A DNA stretch of 64,000 bases, taken from the NCBI GenBank assembly GCA_023055505.1, contig JALIRH010000063.1, positions 2,063,501-2,127,500 of the forward strand. Direction: 5' to 3'. Shown piece after piece: positions 21,119-34,442 of this stretch (the stretch's first letter is position 1; each line of letters begins with the position of its first letter). Below the pieces are notes generated by a model. It was not told where the DNA came from, did not search any database, and saw nothing but the letters and a program-made list of their open reading frames with translations. Source of the DNA: Callipepla californica brunnescens. Its lineage: Eukaryota > Chordata > Aves > Galliformes > Odontophoridae. Made by a program: the position numbers and the translations under genes.

Positions 21119-22756
21119 TTTGCCATTAACTAGGTCCCTGTGATCCCTATCAGTCTTCTGCTGGGCCAGTCTCTTCTTCCGCAGCTCAGTTCAGTCTGGC
21201 AGCGTCAGCCGAGGTTCTTCTCTTCCACACAGTTCTTCCTTGTTGGTCTTTTTGGCGCAGGCGGGCGTCATCGACGGTGAGGTGAGATGGAAGAAGAGGA
21301 GCTAAAACAAATACAAAGGAGAAGAGTTAGTTGCTGCCACGCAAGTCAAGAAGGAAAAGGACAGCAACGGGAGAAATGAGATATGGAATTTTGAACCGTG
21401 ACATTGAAAAGTGCCCATGAAAAGTCCATGGTTCTGTTTCAGCCTCCAAGTGAGGCTAAAGTCCGTTGGAAAAATAAAAACCCTGGCTTGTGTTTTCCCC
21501 CAAGGAGTGCCCTTAGAAATAAAAGAAGCTGCAGAGCACTTCTGGCCATCCCCCCCTCCTCCACTGCCCCAGGCTTATTGCACAGGAACACCCCTTGCAC
21601 ACCTCACTCTGCGATGAAGGCGCATCCTCTTCTCCCCGGCGATCTTCCAGCCACTCGTGCCTTCTGCAGGTGCTGGGCAGCATCAGGTCTTGTTCCTGCC
21701 TCGAACTCCGGAGGAGGCAAAGCGACGTCCAAGGACTCAAGCAGCGCATCTGCAGCACAGACAAAGGAAGTTTATCACTAGCCACTGCCTGTCTCATTAT
21801 CAACTTTCTCACTCTCAAGAAGGTTTCTCTCCACCAACTGTCTTCCTATTACATATCCAGCTATGCTCTAACTCTTCTGCTTTCCACTAAGCCATCCATC
21901 CACCATCTCTCTACCAACTACCTGTCTTTCAATGCACTACCTATGCACTAAATATCTCCCTACCAATTATCTACCTTGCTATCACCTCTGTCTCTATCAA
22001 CTCTCTTGCTACCCACTAGGTTTCTTACTATCCGCCAGCTCCCTATCAATCACTTGCAGTTCACTAAGCATCAAGAGAAGAACTACCTTGCTATCCACTG
22101 TTTCACTATCCACTACTCTCAGTCCCTAACCACCAACCCAGGGCCCTCCCCCTGCACAGCCCGCACGGGGCTGCCAGCCCATCAGCTGCAGGTGCCCTGT
22201 TGGGGCCACAGCTGTAATCAGGGCACTGCAGAGCTGCTGGGGGCTGCCAGGGAGGCAGCTGCAGCATGCGTACCTTCCTCTGAGCAGAAAGTGCCTCCTC
22301 TCCTCTGTGTCACTCTTCTGGACGCTGTTCTTCCGCCGGCGCAGGGGCAACATCAGGTGTTGTTCTTCTTCTGGGAGGGAGAGTGGTGACTGTGAAGTTC
22401 AGCAGCTCATCTGCGGCAGAGACAAAAGATGTTAATCACTATTAACTTTCTACGTTGTTATCTGCTCTCTATCCACTGACTACCTCACTAGTGACTATGC
22501 TTTTATCCCCTATCTCCCCAGATCTGGCTATGATCTACTTACCTGTATCACTAGCAACTATTTTGCTGTCTACAAAGTATCTTGCTACCTACAAACCAAC
22601 TCTCTATTAATGTCCTACCTTGCTATTTTCTCTCCCCACTATCAGTATCACCAACACCTACCTCTTTTGCTAACAACTCTCCATCAGCTATCTTGCTATC
22701 AACCATTGACCTCAATACCAACCATCTTACTTCTGTCTATCTCGCCTAACCTATAC

Positions 22757-22844
22757 CTATCCTATGCCTATCCTATGCCTATCCCATGCCTATCCCATGC
22801 CTATCCTACGCCTATCCCATGCCTATCCCATGCCTATCCTATGC
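22757..22844 (+). repeat. 11-bp minisatellite, 8 copies (unit 5)
   Basis: Same variant order as unit 2. Confidence 0.95.
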
Positions 22845-22851
22845 TACATGA

Positions 22852-23690
22852 TCACTGGGACTCCTGTCCCGACCGGTCGCTGCTTTCCCTCAATGCCCCA
22901 CACAGCCTGCACCGGCAACCAGGGCTGTGTAGGACTACCAGGGGCTGCCTAGGAAAGCAGCGGGAGCACAGCCGCAGCACGAACGGCAGCCTCAACGGGC
23001 ACCACCAGACAGGGCCGGGAAGAGCGACCCTGGGAGCCTGCACAGATGGCAGCGGCAGGCACCCCGATGGAATAATAAGTATTGGTGGTGGGCACGGATT
23101 TAAATTAGGTGCCATAATGGGCCGCCGGTGGCAGGGCGAGAAGACGACCCTGACTGGGGCGATGCGGGCGGTGGGTGGCGGCAGCGGGCAGGGCGCAGCA
23201 GGGACCGGCAGGGCGGTGGTGGCCGGGGTTGTCGTCTCCGGCTCAGCTCGGTCGTCATCGGCACGGGTGAAGGGGACCTGCGAGAAAAGCACGGAGAAGA
23301 GGCGGTCGCCGCCGGGTCGAGAGGGAGAACGAGACGGAGGAGCGCGACCCCGACTGCGACAGAGAGCGCGCCCTCGGCTCCTCTCCGCCGTACCTCTCCG
23401 CTCGCGGAAGGCCCGTCTCCTCCGCCCTGGTCCCCCGCGGTCCGGCGGCGTTTCTCGGGCACGCCGAAGTCTGCTTCGTCGGCAGCTCCGCGCCGCCGAC
23501 GAGCGCCCGTCCCCGCGCCGCGGCCCTCGGCGCCGCCCTGTTGGTGCCGCGGGTGCCGTGCGGGCTCCGGAGCGGCGTCGGGCGCCGTTCCCGTCTCGCA
23601 GGCGGGAGCGGATGGTGAAGATGTTAACGAGGCCCCGGACGGCTCTCGCTCGGCTCCCGCTGCGCTCGGAGAACCGCGGCCGCGTCGCAT
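22852..23690 (-). CDS. Candidate spliced ORF, gene copy 5
   Basis: Exon 1 is 23394-23690 and exon 2 is 22852-23277. Modules: B 22274-22410, A 21608-21749, C 21186-21301. The first bases of module C differ (acceptor followed by CTCC instead of TTCC). Confidence 0.4.
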
Positions 23691-25480
23691 CGCTCCGGCT
23701 GCCTGCGGCTTGTGATCGGCCCCGGGTTGCAACTGCCTCCGGCGCGAGGGAACCAACGGCGTCGAGGCACACGCGCCGCGGCCCCGCGCCGTCGGAGCGC
23801 GGAACGCCGCTCACCGCCGCCGGGTTGGGGTTGGCGGTGGTCCCGTCGGAGCCGGGGGTTCAGCTCGAGCACCCGAGGGCCCCGAGGGCCGAGGTCGGCA
23901 CGAGGTTCTCGGCCACGGGGCTCGGCTGCACCCCCGCAGTGCTTGGCCGTGCCGGTCTGCTCCTTGGTTCTGGACCTAACTGCGGTTCAGCAGTGCTTTT
24001 CAGCTCCGAGCAGTCTGCTCTTCGTTTGCTGGAATTATTAAAAAAATAAAAAATAAATGAAATAGCCTTGTTTTTCTTCAAGTCCCTGCTCTGAGCTGTA
24101 CAGTACGTGCAGTGCTGGTTATGCACCGGCGTGCTGTGCAGAACTCTGCTGTCAATTTCACACAGAAGTGTTCCATTCCGGTTACTTCTATGAGACTGGA
24201 GACACAGAGCAAGAAATAGTTGTGTAGAAATTGGTCATGGAATGGCAGTATGTGAGCAAGCAGGATGCTGGTCTGCTGGAAGTGGTTTGCAGTCAGTCCA
24301 GGTGCTCAAGTGTCCTAACCGCTATTCACATTTAATTTGTGTAGGACGCAAAGGCTGACATAGCTTCCAAACTAAAAGAAAATATGGGATCTTTATTTAC
24401 GATGGGCTGGTTCTCCTGTGATGTGAAAGCTGGTTCCTTCCTAGCACACCTTGCTTTGTGTCCAAGATTGGGCAACTGGAAGGAAGCAGTTCTGAGGACT
24501 CCATTTCGAGAGCTGCTTTCCATCCTGAGGACCTAGGAGAAGACCTCTCCTTAAGATGTGAGACTGGAGTGTGGCTGACTGTATTCCTTATTCATCCAGA
24601 ATTGTATCACACACTGTGAGGTACTCCAGGCACGGAAGGGAGAGAAAGAGAGGAGGGAAGTGAATAATGTGCTGGGAGGTCTGAGGGATATTAAGTACCT
24701 TTACGTGAGAAAGAAAGGCAAAAACGCATAGGAAGAGACTTGGAGTACTGGTAGCTGTATGCTGTTGTCAAAGTGAAAACGCAGAAGCTCGTGTACAATT
24801 TCTGTTTGTGTCAGCTCCCCTCTGCACAAGCGCTGCTGCATGGGCTGGAAGTGCCGATGAGCCATCAAGACAGCACAACCCTCAGAGCAGAATGCTGTGG
24901 TGGGATGAGCATTACCCTTCAGACTTGCCAGATGCTGGCTGTGTCTGGGCCAAATTCCTGAATGAGCTGTAGTTTTTCACTTCTGTCTACCTGTCAGCTT
25001 GCAGTGCTAACTGTTCTAAGCAAATTGTAGACCTTCGAGCCAGCTGTAGTGCCTGCAAAGAAATGCAGTGGATGCAGTGTGACCAAATGACATCCCGTGT
25101 CAGGAAGGGACCTTCTGCTGATAGTAGCTACAGGTGATTTCTCTTCTGCATGGAGGGCCAGAATGTGTCTTCTAGCATCTTCACAAGGTGTGTGTGATTT
25201 ATCTGTTAATGTCAGCCATCTCCAGTACATTTCCTGCAATTTTTTTTTTTTTTTTTTTTTTTTGCTGTAAGTTTTTATTGACCTTGTCTCTATGATGGTG
25301 AAGAATAACACTTTCATCTCAAAATGCCAAATCTGCTTACAGATCTGACTTTCCCCTCCCATGCTAGTGTTCCTACAATCCCTGGGAAGACTGATGTGAG
25401 GTGAAACCAAAGTCTAAATGGCTAGTAACAAGGAACAAACCACCACCACTGAGTCCCTGGTGCTTGCTGATTAAATCTTA

Positions 25481-25742
25481 TTGCAGTAATGTCTGCGAAC
25501 AGCACTAAACCAGGAGGAGCTGCAAAGGGATCTTGACACATGGGACGGCTGGCCAATTGCTAATGACATGAAGTTAGCAAGAGCAAGTGTGGGACACTGC
25601 AGCTGGGATGGGACGATCCTGTCTCTGTGCACACACTGTGCTAGGAGAGGCTGCAGAGCAGCCCCACACAAAGGGCTCAGGGGGTTCTGGGTCTGCGCCC
25701 AGCAGTGCCCACAGCCAGCCCTGCTGTGCTGTGAGAAGGCAA
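25481..25742 (+). mobile_element. CR1 fragment, unit 5
   Basis: Same fragment at the same unit position. Confidence 0.65.
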
Positions 25743-26067
25743 GTCCTAGCCTGGGGTCAGGTGGCTGCAGGCCCTCGCTGCTCCTGGTTCCTAAGGCTTC
25801 CGAGGTAATGCTTTGGCATCCCCCACTTATCTGGGTGCCTCTCCCTCCATCCCCTTGGCTTGCTTACACACGGCTGCTCTGGCAGTTTGGGATTTCACCT
25901 TCTAATAAAACAAATCAGGCAAGACAAGTGGAAAAGGTTTATGATTCCAACATTTATTTTCACAAGTATCAGTCCAAGAATAGTAAAATAAATAAATAAA
26001 AGAAGTTTAAAGAACACAAGATAAAAATGATATGAACAAAATAACTTATTTTATTTACAGAGATTTT

Positions 26068-26480
26068 AGAAGTGATGCTACTAACTAATACATAGAAGTG
26101 ATACTACTAACTAATATGTAAAAGTGATACTACTAAATAATACATAAAATTGATAATACTAATACATAAAAGTGATAATATTAACTAATACATAAAAGTA
26201 ATACTCCTAACTATTACAAGCAGGTGATACTATTAACTAAAACAGAGAAGTGATACTCCTAACTAATACACAGAGGTGATACTACTAACTAATACATAAA
26301 AGTAATACTACTAACTATTACATAGAGGTGATACTATTAACTATTACATACAGGTGATACTATTAACTAATACATAGAAGTGATACTCCTAACTAATACA
26401 TAGAGGTGATACTACTAACTAATACAGAGAAGTGTTACTACTACCTAATACACAGAGGTGATACTCCTATCTAAATACAT
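26068..26480 (+). repeat. 26-bp minisatellite, about 16 copies (unit 5)
   Basis: 413 bp. Confidence 0.93.
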
Positions 26481-28118
26481 TTTGCCATTAACTAGGTCCC
26501 TGTGATCCCTATCAGTCTTCTGCTGGGCCAGTCTCTTCTTCCGCAGCTCAGTTCAGTCTGGCAGCGTCAGCCGAGGTTCTTCTCTTCCACACAGTTCTTC
26601 CTTGTTGGTCTTCTTGGCGCAGGCGGGCGTCATCGACGGTGAGGTGAGATGGGAGAAGAGGAACTAAAACAAATACAAAGGAGAAGAGTTAGTTGCTGCC
26701 ACGCAAGTCAAGAATGAAAAGGACAGCAATGAGAGAAATGAGATATGGAATTTTGAACCGTGACATTGAAAAGTGCCCATGAAAAGTCCATGGTTCTGTT
26801 TCAGCCTCCAAGTGAGGCTAAAGTCCATTGGAAAAATAAAAACCCTGGCTTGTGTTTTCCCCCAAGGAGTGCCCTTAGAAATAAAAGAAGCTGCAGAGCA
26901 CTTCTGGCCATCCCCCCCTCCTCCACTGCCCCAGGCTTATTGCACAGGAACACCCCTTGCACACCTTACTCTGCGATGAAGGCGCATCCTCTTCTCCCCG
27001 GCGATCTTCCAGCCACTCGTGCCTTCTGCAGGTGCTGGGCAGCATCAGGTCTTGTTCCTGCCTCGAACTCCGGAGGAGGCAAAGCGACGTCCAAGGACTC
27101 AAGCAGCGCATCTGCAGCACAGACAAAGGAAGTTTATCACTAGCCACTGCCTGTCTCATTATCAACTTTCTCACTCTCAAGAAGGTTTCTCTCCACCAAC
27201 TGTCTTCCTATTACATATCTAGCTATGCTCTAACTCTTCTGCTTTCCACTAAGCCATCCATCCACCATCTCTCTACCAACTACCTGTCTTTCAATGCACT
27301 ACCTATGCACTAAATATCTCCCTACCAATTATCTACCTTGCTATCACCTCTGTCTCTATCAACTATCTTGCTACCCACTAGGTCTCTTGCTATCCGCCAG
27401 CTCCCTATCAATCACTTGCAGTTCACTAAGCATCAAGAGAAGAACTACCTTGCTATCCACTGTTTCACTATCCACTACTCTCAGTCCCTAACCACCAACC
27501 CAGGGCCCTCCCACTGCACAGCCCGCACGGGGCTGCCAGCCCATCAGCTGCAGGTGCCCCGTTGGGGCCACAGCTGTAAGCAGGGCACTGCAGAGCTGCT
27601 GGGGGCTGCCAGGGAGGCAGCTGCAGCATGCGTACCTTCCTCTGAGCAGAAAGTGCTTCCTCTCCTCTGTGTCACTCTTCTGGACGCTGTTCTTCCGCCG
27701 GCGCAGGGGCAACATCAGGTGTTGTTCTTCTTCTGGGAGGGAGAGTGGTGACTGTGAAGTTCAGCAGCTCATCTGCGGCAGAGACAAAAGATGTTAATCA
27801 CTATTAACTTTCTACGTTGTTATCTGCTCTCTATCCACTGACTACCTCACTAGTGACTATGCTTTTATCCCCTATCTCCCCAGATCTGGCTATGATCTAC
27901 TTACCTGTATCACTAGCAACTATTTTGCTGTCTACAAAGTATCTTGCTACCTACAAACCAACTCTCTATTAATGTCCTACCTTGCTATTTTCTCTCCCCA
28001 CTATCAGTATCACCAACACCTACCTCTTTTGCTAACAACTCTCCATCAGCTATCTTGCTATCAACCATTGACCTCAATACCAACCATCTTACTTCTGTCT
28101 ATCTCGCCTAACCTATAC

Positions 28119-28239
28119 CTATCCTATGCCTATCCTATGCCTATCCTATGCCTATCCTATGCCTATCCCATGCCTATCCCATGCCTATCCCATGGCTATC
28201 TTATGCCTATCCCATGCCTATCCCATGCCTATCCTATGC
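28119..28239 (+). repeat. 11-bp minisatellite, 11 copies (unit 6)
   Basis: Contains the catggctatcttatg pair also present in units 1 and 7. Confidence 0.95.
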
Positions 28240-28246
28240 TACATGA

Positions 28247-29085
28247 TCACTGGGACTCCTGTCCCGACCGGTCGCTGCTTTCCCTCAATGCCCCACACAG
28301 CCTGCACCGGCAACCAGGGCTGTGCAGGACTACCAGGGGCTGCCTAGGAAAGCAGCGGGAGCACAGCCGCAGCACGAACGGCAGCCTCAACGGGCACCAC
28401 CAGACAGGGCCGGGAAGAGCGACCCTGGGAGCCTGCACAGATGGCAGCGGCAGGCACCCCGATGGAAAAATAAGTACTGGTGGTGGGCACGGATTTAAAT
28501 TAGGTGCCATAATGGGCCGCCGGTGGCAGGGCGAGAAGACGACCCTGACTGGGGCGATGCGGGCGGTGGGTGGCGGCAGCGGGCAGGGCGCAGCAGGGAC
28601 CGGCAGGGCGGTGGTGGCCGGGGTTGTCCTCTCCGGCTCAGCTCGGTCGTCATCGGCACGGGTGAAGGGGACCTGCGAGAAAAGCACGGAGAAGAGGCGG
28701 TCGCCGCCGGGTCGAGAGGGAGAACGAGACGGAGGAGCGCGACCCCGACTGCGACAGAGAGCGCGCCCTCGGCTCCTCTCCGCCGTACCTCTCCGCTCGC
28801 GGAAGGCCCGTCTCCTCCGCCCTGGTCCCCCGCGGTCCGGCGGCGTTTCTCGGGCACGCCGAAGTCTGCTTCGTCGGCAGCTCCGCGCCGCCGACGAGCG
28901 CCCGTCCCCGCGCCGCGGCCCTCGGCGCCGCCCTGTTGGTGCCGCGGGTGCCGTGCGGGCTCCGGAGCGGCGTCGGGCGCCGTTCCCGTCTCGCAGGCGG
29001 GAGCGGATGGTGAAGATGTTAACGAGGCCCCGGACGGCTCTCGCTCGGCTCCCGCTGCGCTCGGAGAACCGCGGCCGCGTCGCAT
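28247..29085 (-). CDS. Candidate spliced ORF, gene copy 6
   Basis: Exon 1 is 28789-29085 and exon 2 is 28247-28672. Modules: B 27636-27772, A 26970-27111, C 26548-26663. The module A donor is gtaagg, not gtgagg. Confidence 0.4.
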
Positions 29086-30403
29086 CGCTCCGGCTGCCTG
29101 CGGCTTGTGATCGGCCCCGGGTTGCAACTGCCTCCGGCGCGAGGGAACCAACGGCGTCGAGGCACACGCGCCGCGGCCCCGCGCCGTCGGAGCGCGGAAC
29201 GCCGCTCACCGCCGCCGGGTTGGGGTTGGCGGTGGTCCCGTCGGAGCCGGGGGTTCAGCTCGAGCACCCGAGGGCCCCGAGGGCCGAGGTCGGCACGAGG
29301 TTCTCGGCCACGGGGCTCGGCTGCACCCCCGCAGTGCTTGGCCGTGCCGGTCTGCTCCTTGGTTCTGGACCTAACTGCGGTTCAGCAGTGCTTTTCAGCT
29401 CCGAGCAGTCTGCTCTTCGTTTGCTGGAATTATTAAAAAAATAAAAAATAAATGAAATAGCCTTGTTTTTCTTCAAGTCCCTGCTCTGAGCTGTACAGTA
29501 CGTGCAGTGCTGGTTATGCACCGGCGTGCTGTGCAGAACTCTGCTGTCAATTTCACACAGAAGTGTTCCATTCCGGTTACTTCTATGAGACTGGAGACAC
29601 AGAGCAAGAAATAGTTGTGTAGAAATTGGTCATGGAATGGCAGTATGTGAGCAAGCAGGATGCTGGTCTGCTGGAAGTGGTTTGCAGTCAGTCCAGGTGC
29701 TCAAGTGTCCTAACCGCTATTCACATTTAATTTGTGTAGGACGCAAAGGCTGACATAGCTTCCAAACTAAAAGAAAATATGGGATCTTTATTTACGATGG
29801 GCTGGTTCTCCTGTGATGTGAAAGCTGGTTCCTTCCTAGCACACCTTGCTTTGTGTCCAAGATTGGGCAACTGGAAGGAAGCAGTTCTGAGGACTCCATT
29901 TCGAGAGCTGCTTTCCATCCTGAGGACCTAGGAGAAGACCTCTCCTTAAGATGTGAGACTGGAGTGTGGCTGACTGTATTCCTTATTCATCCAGAATTGT
30001 ATCACACACTGTGAGGTACTCCAGGCACGGAAGGGAGAGAAAGAGAGGAGGGAAGTGAATAATGTGCTGGGAGGTCTGAGGGATATTAAGTACCTTTACG
30101 TGAGAAAGAAAGGCAAAAACGCATAGGAAGAGACTTGGAGTACTGGTAGCTGTATGCTGTTGTCAAAGTGAAAACGCAGAAGCTCGTGTACAATTTCTGT
30201 TTGTGTCAGCTCCCCTCTGCACAAGCGCTGCTGCATGGGCTGGAAGTGCCGATGAGCCATCAAGACAGCACAACCCTCAGAGCAGAATGCTGTGGTGGGA
30301 TGAGCATTACCCTTCAGACTTGCCAGATGCTGGCTGTGTCTGGGCCAAATTCCTGAATGAGCTGTAGTTTTTCACTTCTGTCTACCTGTCAGCTTGCAGT
30401 GCT

Positions 30404-30429
30404 ATATGTTATATATATGCTATATATAA
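30404..30429 (+). repeat. TA-rich expansion private to unit 6
   Basis: Where other units read gctaactgttctaag or gctatatgttctaag, unit 6 has an expanded TATA-rich block (atatgttatatatatgc and following). A nearby extra TA (gctgtatagtgcc) is also private. Confidence 0.85.
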
Positions 30430-30890
30430 GCAAATTGTAGACCTTCGAGCCAGCTGTATAGTGCCTGCAAAGAAATGCAGTGGATGCAGTGTGACCAAAT
30501 GACATCCCGTGTCAGGAAGGGACCTTCTGCTGATAGTAGCTACAGGTGATTTCTCTTCTGCATGGAGGGCCAGAATGTGTCTTCTAGCATCTTCACAAGG
30601 TGTGTGTGATTTATCTGTTAATGTCAGCCATCTCCAGTACATTTCCTGCAATTTTTTTTTTTTTTTTTTTTTTGCTGTAAGTTTTTATTGACCTTGTCTC
30701 TATGATGGTGAAGAATAACACTTTCATCTCAAAATGCCAAATCTGCTTACAGATCTGACTTTCCCCTCCCATGCTAGTGTTCCTACAATCCCTGGGAAGA
30801 CTGATGTGAGGTGAAACCAAAGTCTAAATGGCTAGTCACAAGGAACAAACCACCACCACTGAGTCCCTGGTGCTTGCTGATTAAATCTTA

Positions 30891-31152
30891 TTGCAGTAAT
30901 GTCTGCGAACAGCACTAAACCAGGAGGAGCTGCAAAGGGATCTTGACACATGGGACGGCTGGCCAATTGCTAATGACATGAAGTTAGCAAGAGCAAGTGT
31001 GGGACACTGCAGCTGGGATGGGACGATCCTGTCTCTGTGCACACACTGTGCTAGGAGAGGCTGCAGAGCAGCCACACACAAAGGGCTCAGGGGGCTCTGG
31101 GTCTGCGCCCAGCAGTGCCCACAGCCAGCCCTGCTGTGCTGTGAGAAGGCAA
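30891..31152 (+). mobile_element. CR1 fragment, unit 6
   Basis: Private substitutions: gcagccacaca and gggggctctgg. Confidence 0.65.
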
Positions 31153-31477
31153 GTCCTAGCCTGGGGTCAGGTGGCTGCAGGCCCTCGCTGCTCCTGGTTC
31201 CTAAGGCTTCCGAGGTAATGCTTTGGCATCCCCCACTTATCTGGGTGCCTCTCCCTCCATCCCCTTGGCTTGCTTACACACGGCTGCTCTGGCAGTTTGG
31301 GATTTCACCTTCTAATAAAACAAATCAGGCAAGACAAGTGGAAAAGGTTTATGATTCCAACATTTATTTTCACAAGTATCAGTCCAAGAATAGTAAAATA
31401 AATAAATAAAAGAAGTTTAAAGAACACAAGATAAAAATGATATGAACAAAATAACTTATTTTATTTACAGAGATTTT

Positions 31478-31837
31478 AGAAGTGATGCTACTAACTAATA
31501 CATAGAAGTGATACTACTAACTAATATGTAAAAGTGATACTACTAAATAATACATAAAATTGATAATACTAATACATAAAATTGATAATACTAACTAATA
31601 CATAAAAGTAATACTCCTAACTATTACAAGCAGGTGATACTACTAACTAATACATAAAAGTAATACTACTAACTATTACATAGAGGTGATACTATTAACT
31701 ATTACATACAGGTGATACTATTAACTAATACATAGAAGTGATACTCCAAACTAATACATAGAGATGATACTACTAACTAATACAGAGAAGTGTTACTACT
31801 ACCTAATACACAGAGGTGATACTCCTAACTAATACAT
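31478..31837 (+). repeat. 26-bp minisatellite, about 14 copies (unit 6)
   Basis: 360 bp; two copies fewer than units 1-5, with ctaactaatacat at the right end instead of ctatctaaatacat. Confidence 0.93.
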
Positions 31838-33475
31838 TTTGCCATTAACTAGGTCCCTGTGATCCCTATCAGTCTTCTGCTGGGCCAGTCTCTTCTTCCG
31901 CAGCTCAGTTCAGTCTGGCAGCGTCAGCCGAGGTTCTTCTCTTCCACACAGTTCTTCCTTGTTGGTCTTCTTGGCGCAGGCGGGCGTCATCGACGGTGAG
32001 GTGAGATGGAAGAAGAGGAACTAAAACAAATCCAAAGGAGAAGAGTTAGTTGCTGCCACGCAAGTCAAGAAGGAAAAGGGCAGCAACGAGAGAAATGAGA
32101 TATGGAATTTTGAACCGTGACATTGAAAAGTGCTCATGAAAAGTCCATGGTTCTGTTTCAGCCTCCAAGTGAGGCTAAAGTCCGTTGGAAAAATAAAAAC
32201 CCCAACTGGCGTTTTCCCCCAAGGAGTGCCCTTAGAAATAAAAGAAGCTGCAGAGCACTTCTGGCCATCCCCCCCTCCTCCACTGCCCCAGGCTTATTGC
32301 ACAGGAACACCCCTTGCACACCTCACTCTGCGATGAAGGCGCATCCTCTTCTCCCCGGCGATCTTCCAGCCACTCCTGCCTTCTGCAGGTGCTGGGCAGC
32401 ATCAGGTCTTGTTCCTGCCTCGAACTCCGGAGGAGGCAAAGCGACGTCCAAGGACTCAAGCAGCGCATCTGCAGCACAGACAAAGGAAGTTTATCACTAG
32501 CCACTGCCTGTCTCATTATCAACTTTCTCACTCTCAAGAAGGTTTCTCTCCACCAACTGTCTTCCTATTACATATCTAGCTATGCTCTAACTCTTCTGCT
32601 TTCCACTAAGCCATCCATCCACCATCTCTCTACCAACTACCTGTCTTTCAATGCACTACCTATGCACTAAATATCTCCCTACCAATTATCTACCTTGCTA
32701 TCACCTCTGTCTCTATCAACTCTCTTGCTACCCACTAGGTTTCTTACTATCCGCCAGCTCCCTATCAATCACTTGCAGTTCACTAACCATCAAGAGAAGA
32801 ACTACCTTGCTATCCACTGTTTCACTATCCACTACTCTCAGTCCCTAACCACCAACCCAGGGCCCTCCCCCTGCACAGCCCGCACGGGGCTGCCAGCCCA
32901 TCAGCTGCAGGTGCCCTGTTGGGGCCACAGCTGTAAGCAGGGCATTGCAGAGCTGCTGGGGGCTGCCAGGGAGGCAGCTGCAGCATGCGTACCTTCCTCT
33001 GAGCAGAAAGTGCCTCCTCTCCTCTGTGTCACTCTTCTGGACGCTGTTCTTCCGCCGGCGCAGGGGCAACATCAGGTGTTGTTCTTCTTCTGGGAGGGAG
33101 AGTGGTGACTGTGAAGTTCAGCAGCTCATCTGCGGCAGAGACAAAAGATGTTAATCACTATTAACATTCTACGTTGTTATCTGCTCTCTATCCACTGACT
33201 ACCTCACTAGTGACTATGCTTTTATCCCCTATCTCCCCAGATCTGGCTATGATCTACTTACCTGTATCACTAGCAACTATTTTGCTGTCTACAAAGTATC
33301 TTGCTACCTACAAACCAACTCTCTATTAATGTCCTACCTTGCTATTTTCTCTCCCCACTATCAGTATCACCAACACCTACCTCTTTTGCTAACAACTCTC
33401 CATCAGCTATCTTGCTATCAACCATTGACCTCAATACCAACCATCTTACTTCTGTCTATCTCGCCTAACCTATAC

Positions 33476-33596
33476 CTATCCTATGCCTATCCTATGCCTA
33501 TCCTATGCCTATCCTATGCCTATCCCATGCCTATCCCATGCCTATCCCATGGCTATCTTATGCCTATCCCATGCCTATCCCATGCCTATCCTATGC
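33476..33596 (+). repeat. 11-bp minisatellite, 11 copies (unit 7)
   Basis: Same variant order as unit 6. Confidence 0.95.
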
Positions 33597-33603
33597 TACA
33601 TGA

Positions 33604-34442
33604 TCACTGGGACTCCTGTCCCGACCGGTCGCTGCTTTCCCTCAATGCCCCACACAGCCTGCACCGGCAACCAGGGCTGTGCAGGACTACCAGGGGCTGC
33701 CTAGGAAAGCAGCGGGAGCACAGCCGCAGCACGAACGGCAGCCTCAACGGGCACCACCAGACAGGGCCGGGAAGAGCGACCCTGGGAGCCTGCACAGATG
33801 GCAGCGGCAGGCACCCCGATGGAAAAATAAGTACTGGTGGTGGGCACGGATTTAAATTAGGTGCCATAATGGGCCGCCGGTGGCAGGGCGAGAAGACGAC
33901 CCTGACTGGGGCGATGCGGGCGGTGGGTGGCGGCAGCGGGCAGGGCGCAGCAGGGACCGGCAGGGCGGTGGTGGCCGGGGTTGTCCTCTCCGGCTCAGCT
34001 CGGTCGTCATCGGCACGGGTGAAGGGGACCTGCGAGAAAAGCACGGAGAAGAGGCGGTCGCCGCCGGGTCGAGAGGGAGAACGAGACGGAGGAGCGCGAC
34101 CCCGACTGCGACAGAGAGCGCGCCCTCGGCTCCTCTCCGCCGTACCTCTCCGCTCGCGGAAGGCCCGTCTCCTCCGCCCTGGTCCCCCGCGGTCCGGCGG
34201 CGTTTCTCGGGCACGCCGAAGTCTGCTTCGTCGGCAGCTCCGCGCCGCCGACGAGCGCCCGTCCCCGCGCCGCGGCCCTCGGCGCCGCCCTGTTGGTGCC
34301 GCGGGTGCCGTGCGGGCTCCGGAGCGGCGTCGGGCGCCGTTCCCGTCTCGCAGGCGGGAGCGGATGGTGAAGATGTTAACGAGGCCCCGGACGGCTCTCG
34401 CTCGGCTCCCGCTGCGCTCGGAGAACCGCGGCCGCGTCGCAT
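33604..34442 (-). CDS. Candidate spliced ORF, gene copy 7
   Basis: Exon 1 is 34146-34442 and exon 2 is 33604-34029, the same product as copy 6. Modules: B 32993-33129, A 32327-32468, C 31905-32020. Confidence 0.4.

Larger units (their letters stand above)
16009..21397 (+). repeat. Macrosatellite unit 4 (5389 bp, short type)
   Basis: The left part is nearly the same as unit 3 (cccactgcacag, ccccgttgg variants). The 11-bp array has 11 copies with two ctatcctacgc variants. The poly-T tract is 18 T. The base before the module C acceptor differs (gaggagctaaaac near 21300). Confidence 0.97.
21398..26759 (+). repeat. Macrosatellite unit 5 (5362 bp, short type; mosaic)
   Basis: The left 1 kb carries the unit 1 haplotype, while the 11-bp array (8 copies) and the aataataagtatt site carry the unit 2 haplotype. 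The switch lies between about 22440 and 22757. The tail has gaccttcgagcc, shared with units 3 and 6. The poly-T tract is 24 T. Confidence 0.97.
26760..32116 (+). repeat. Macrosatellite unit 6 (5357 bp, short type)
   Basis: The core and 11-bp array haplotype equal unit 7. It has a private TA-rich expansion at about 30404-30429 and a shortened 26-bp array (about 14 copies). The poly-T tract is 22 T. Confidence 0.97.
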
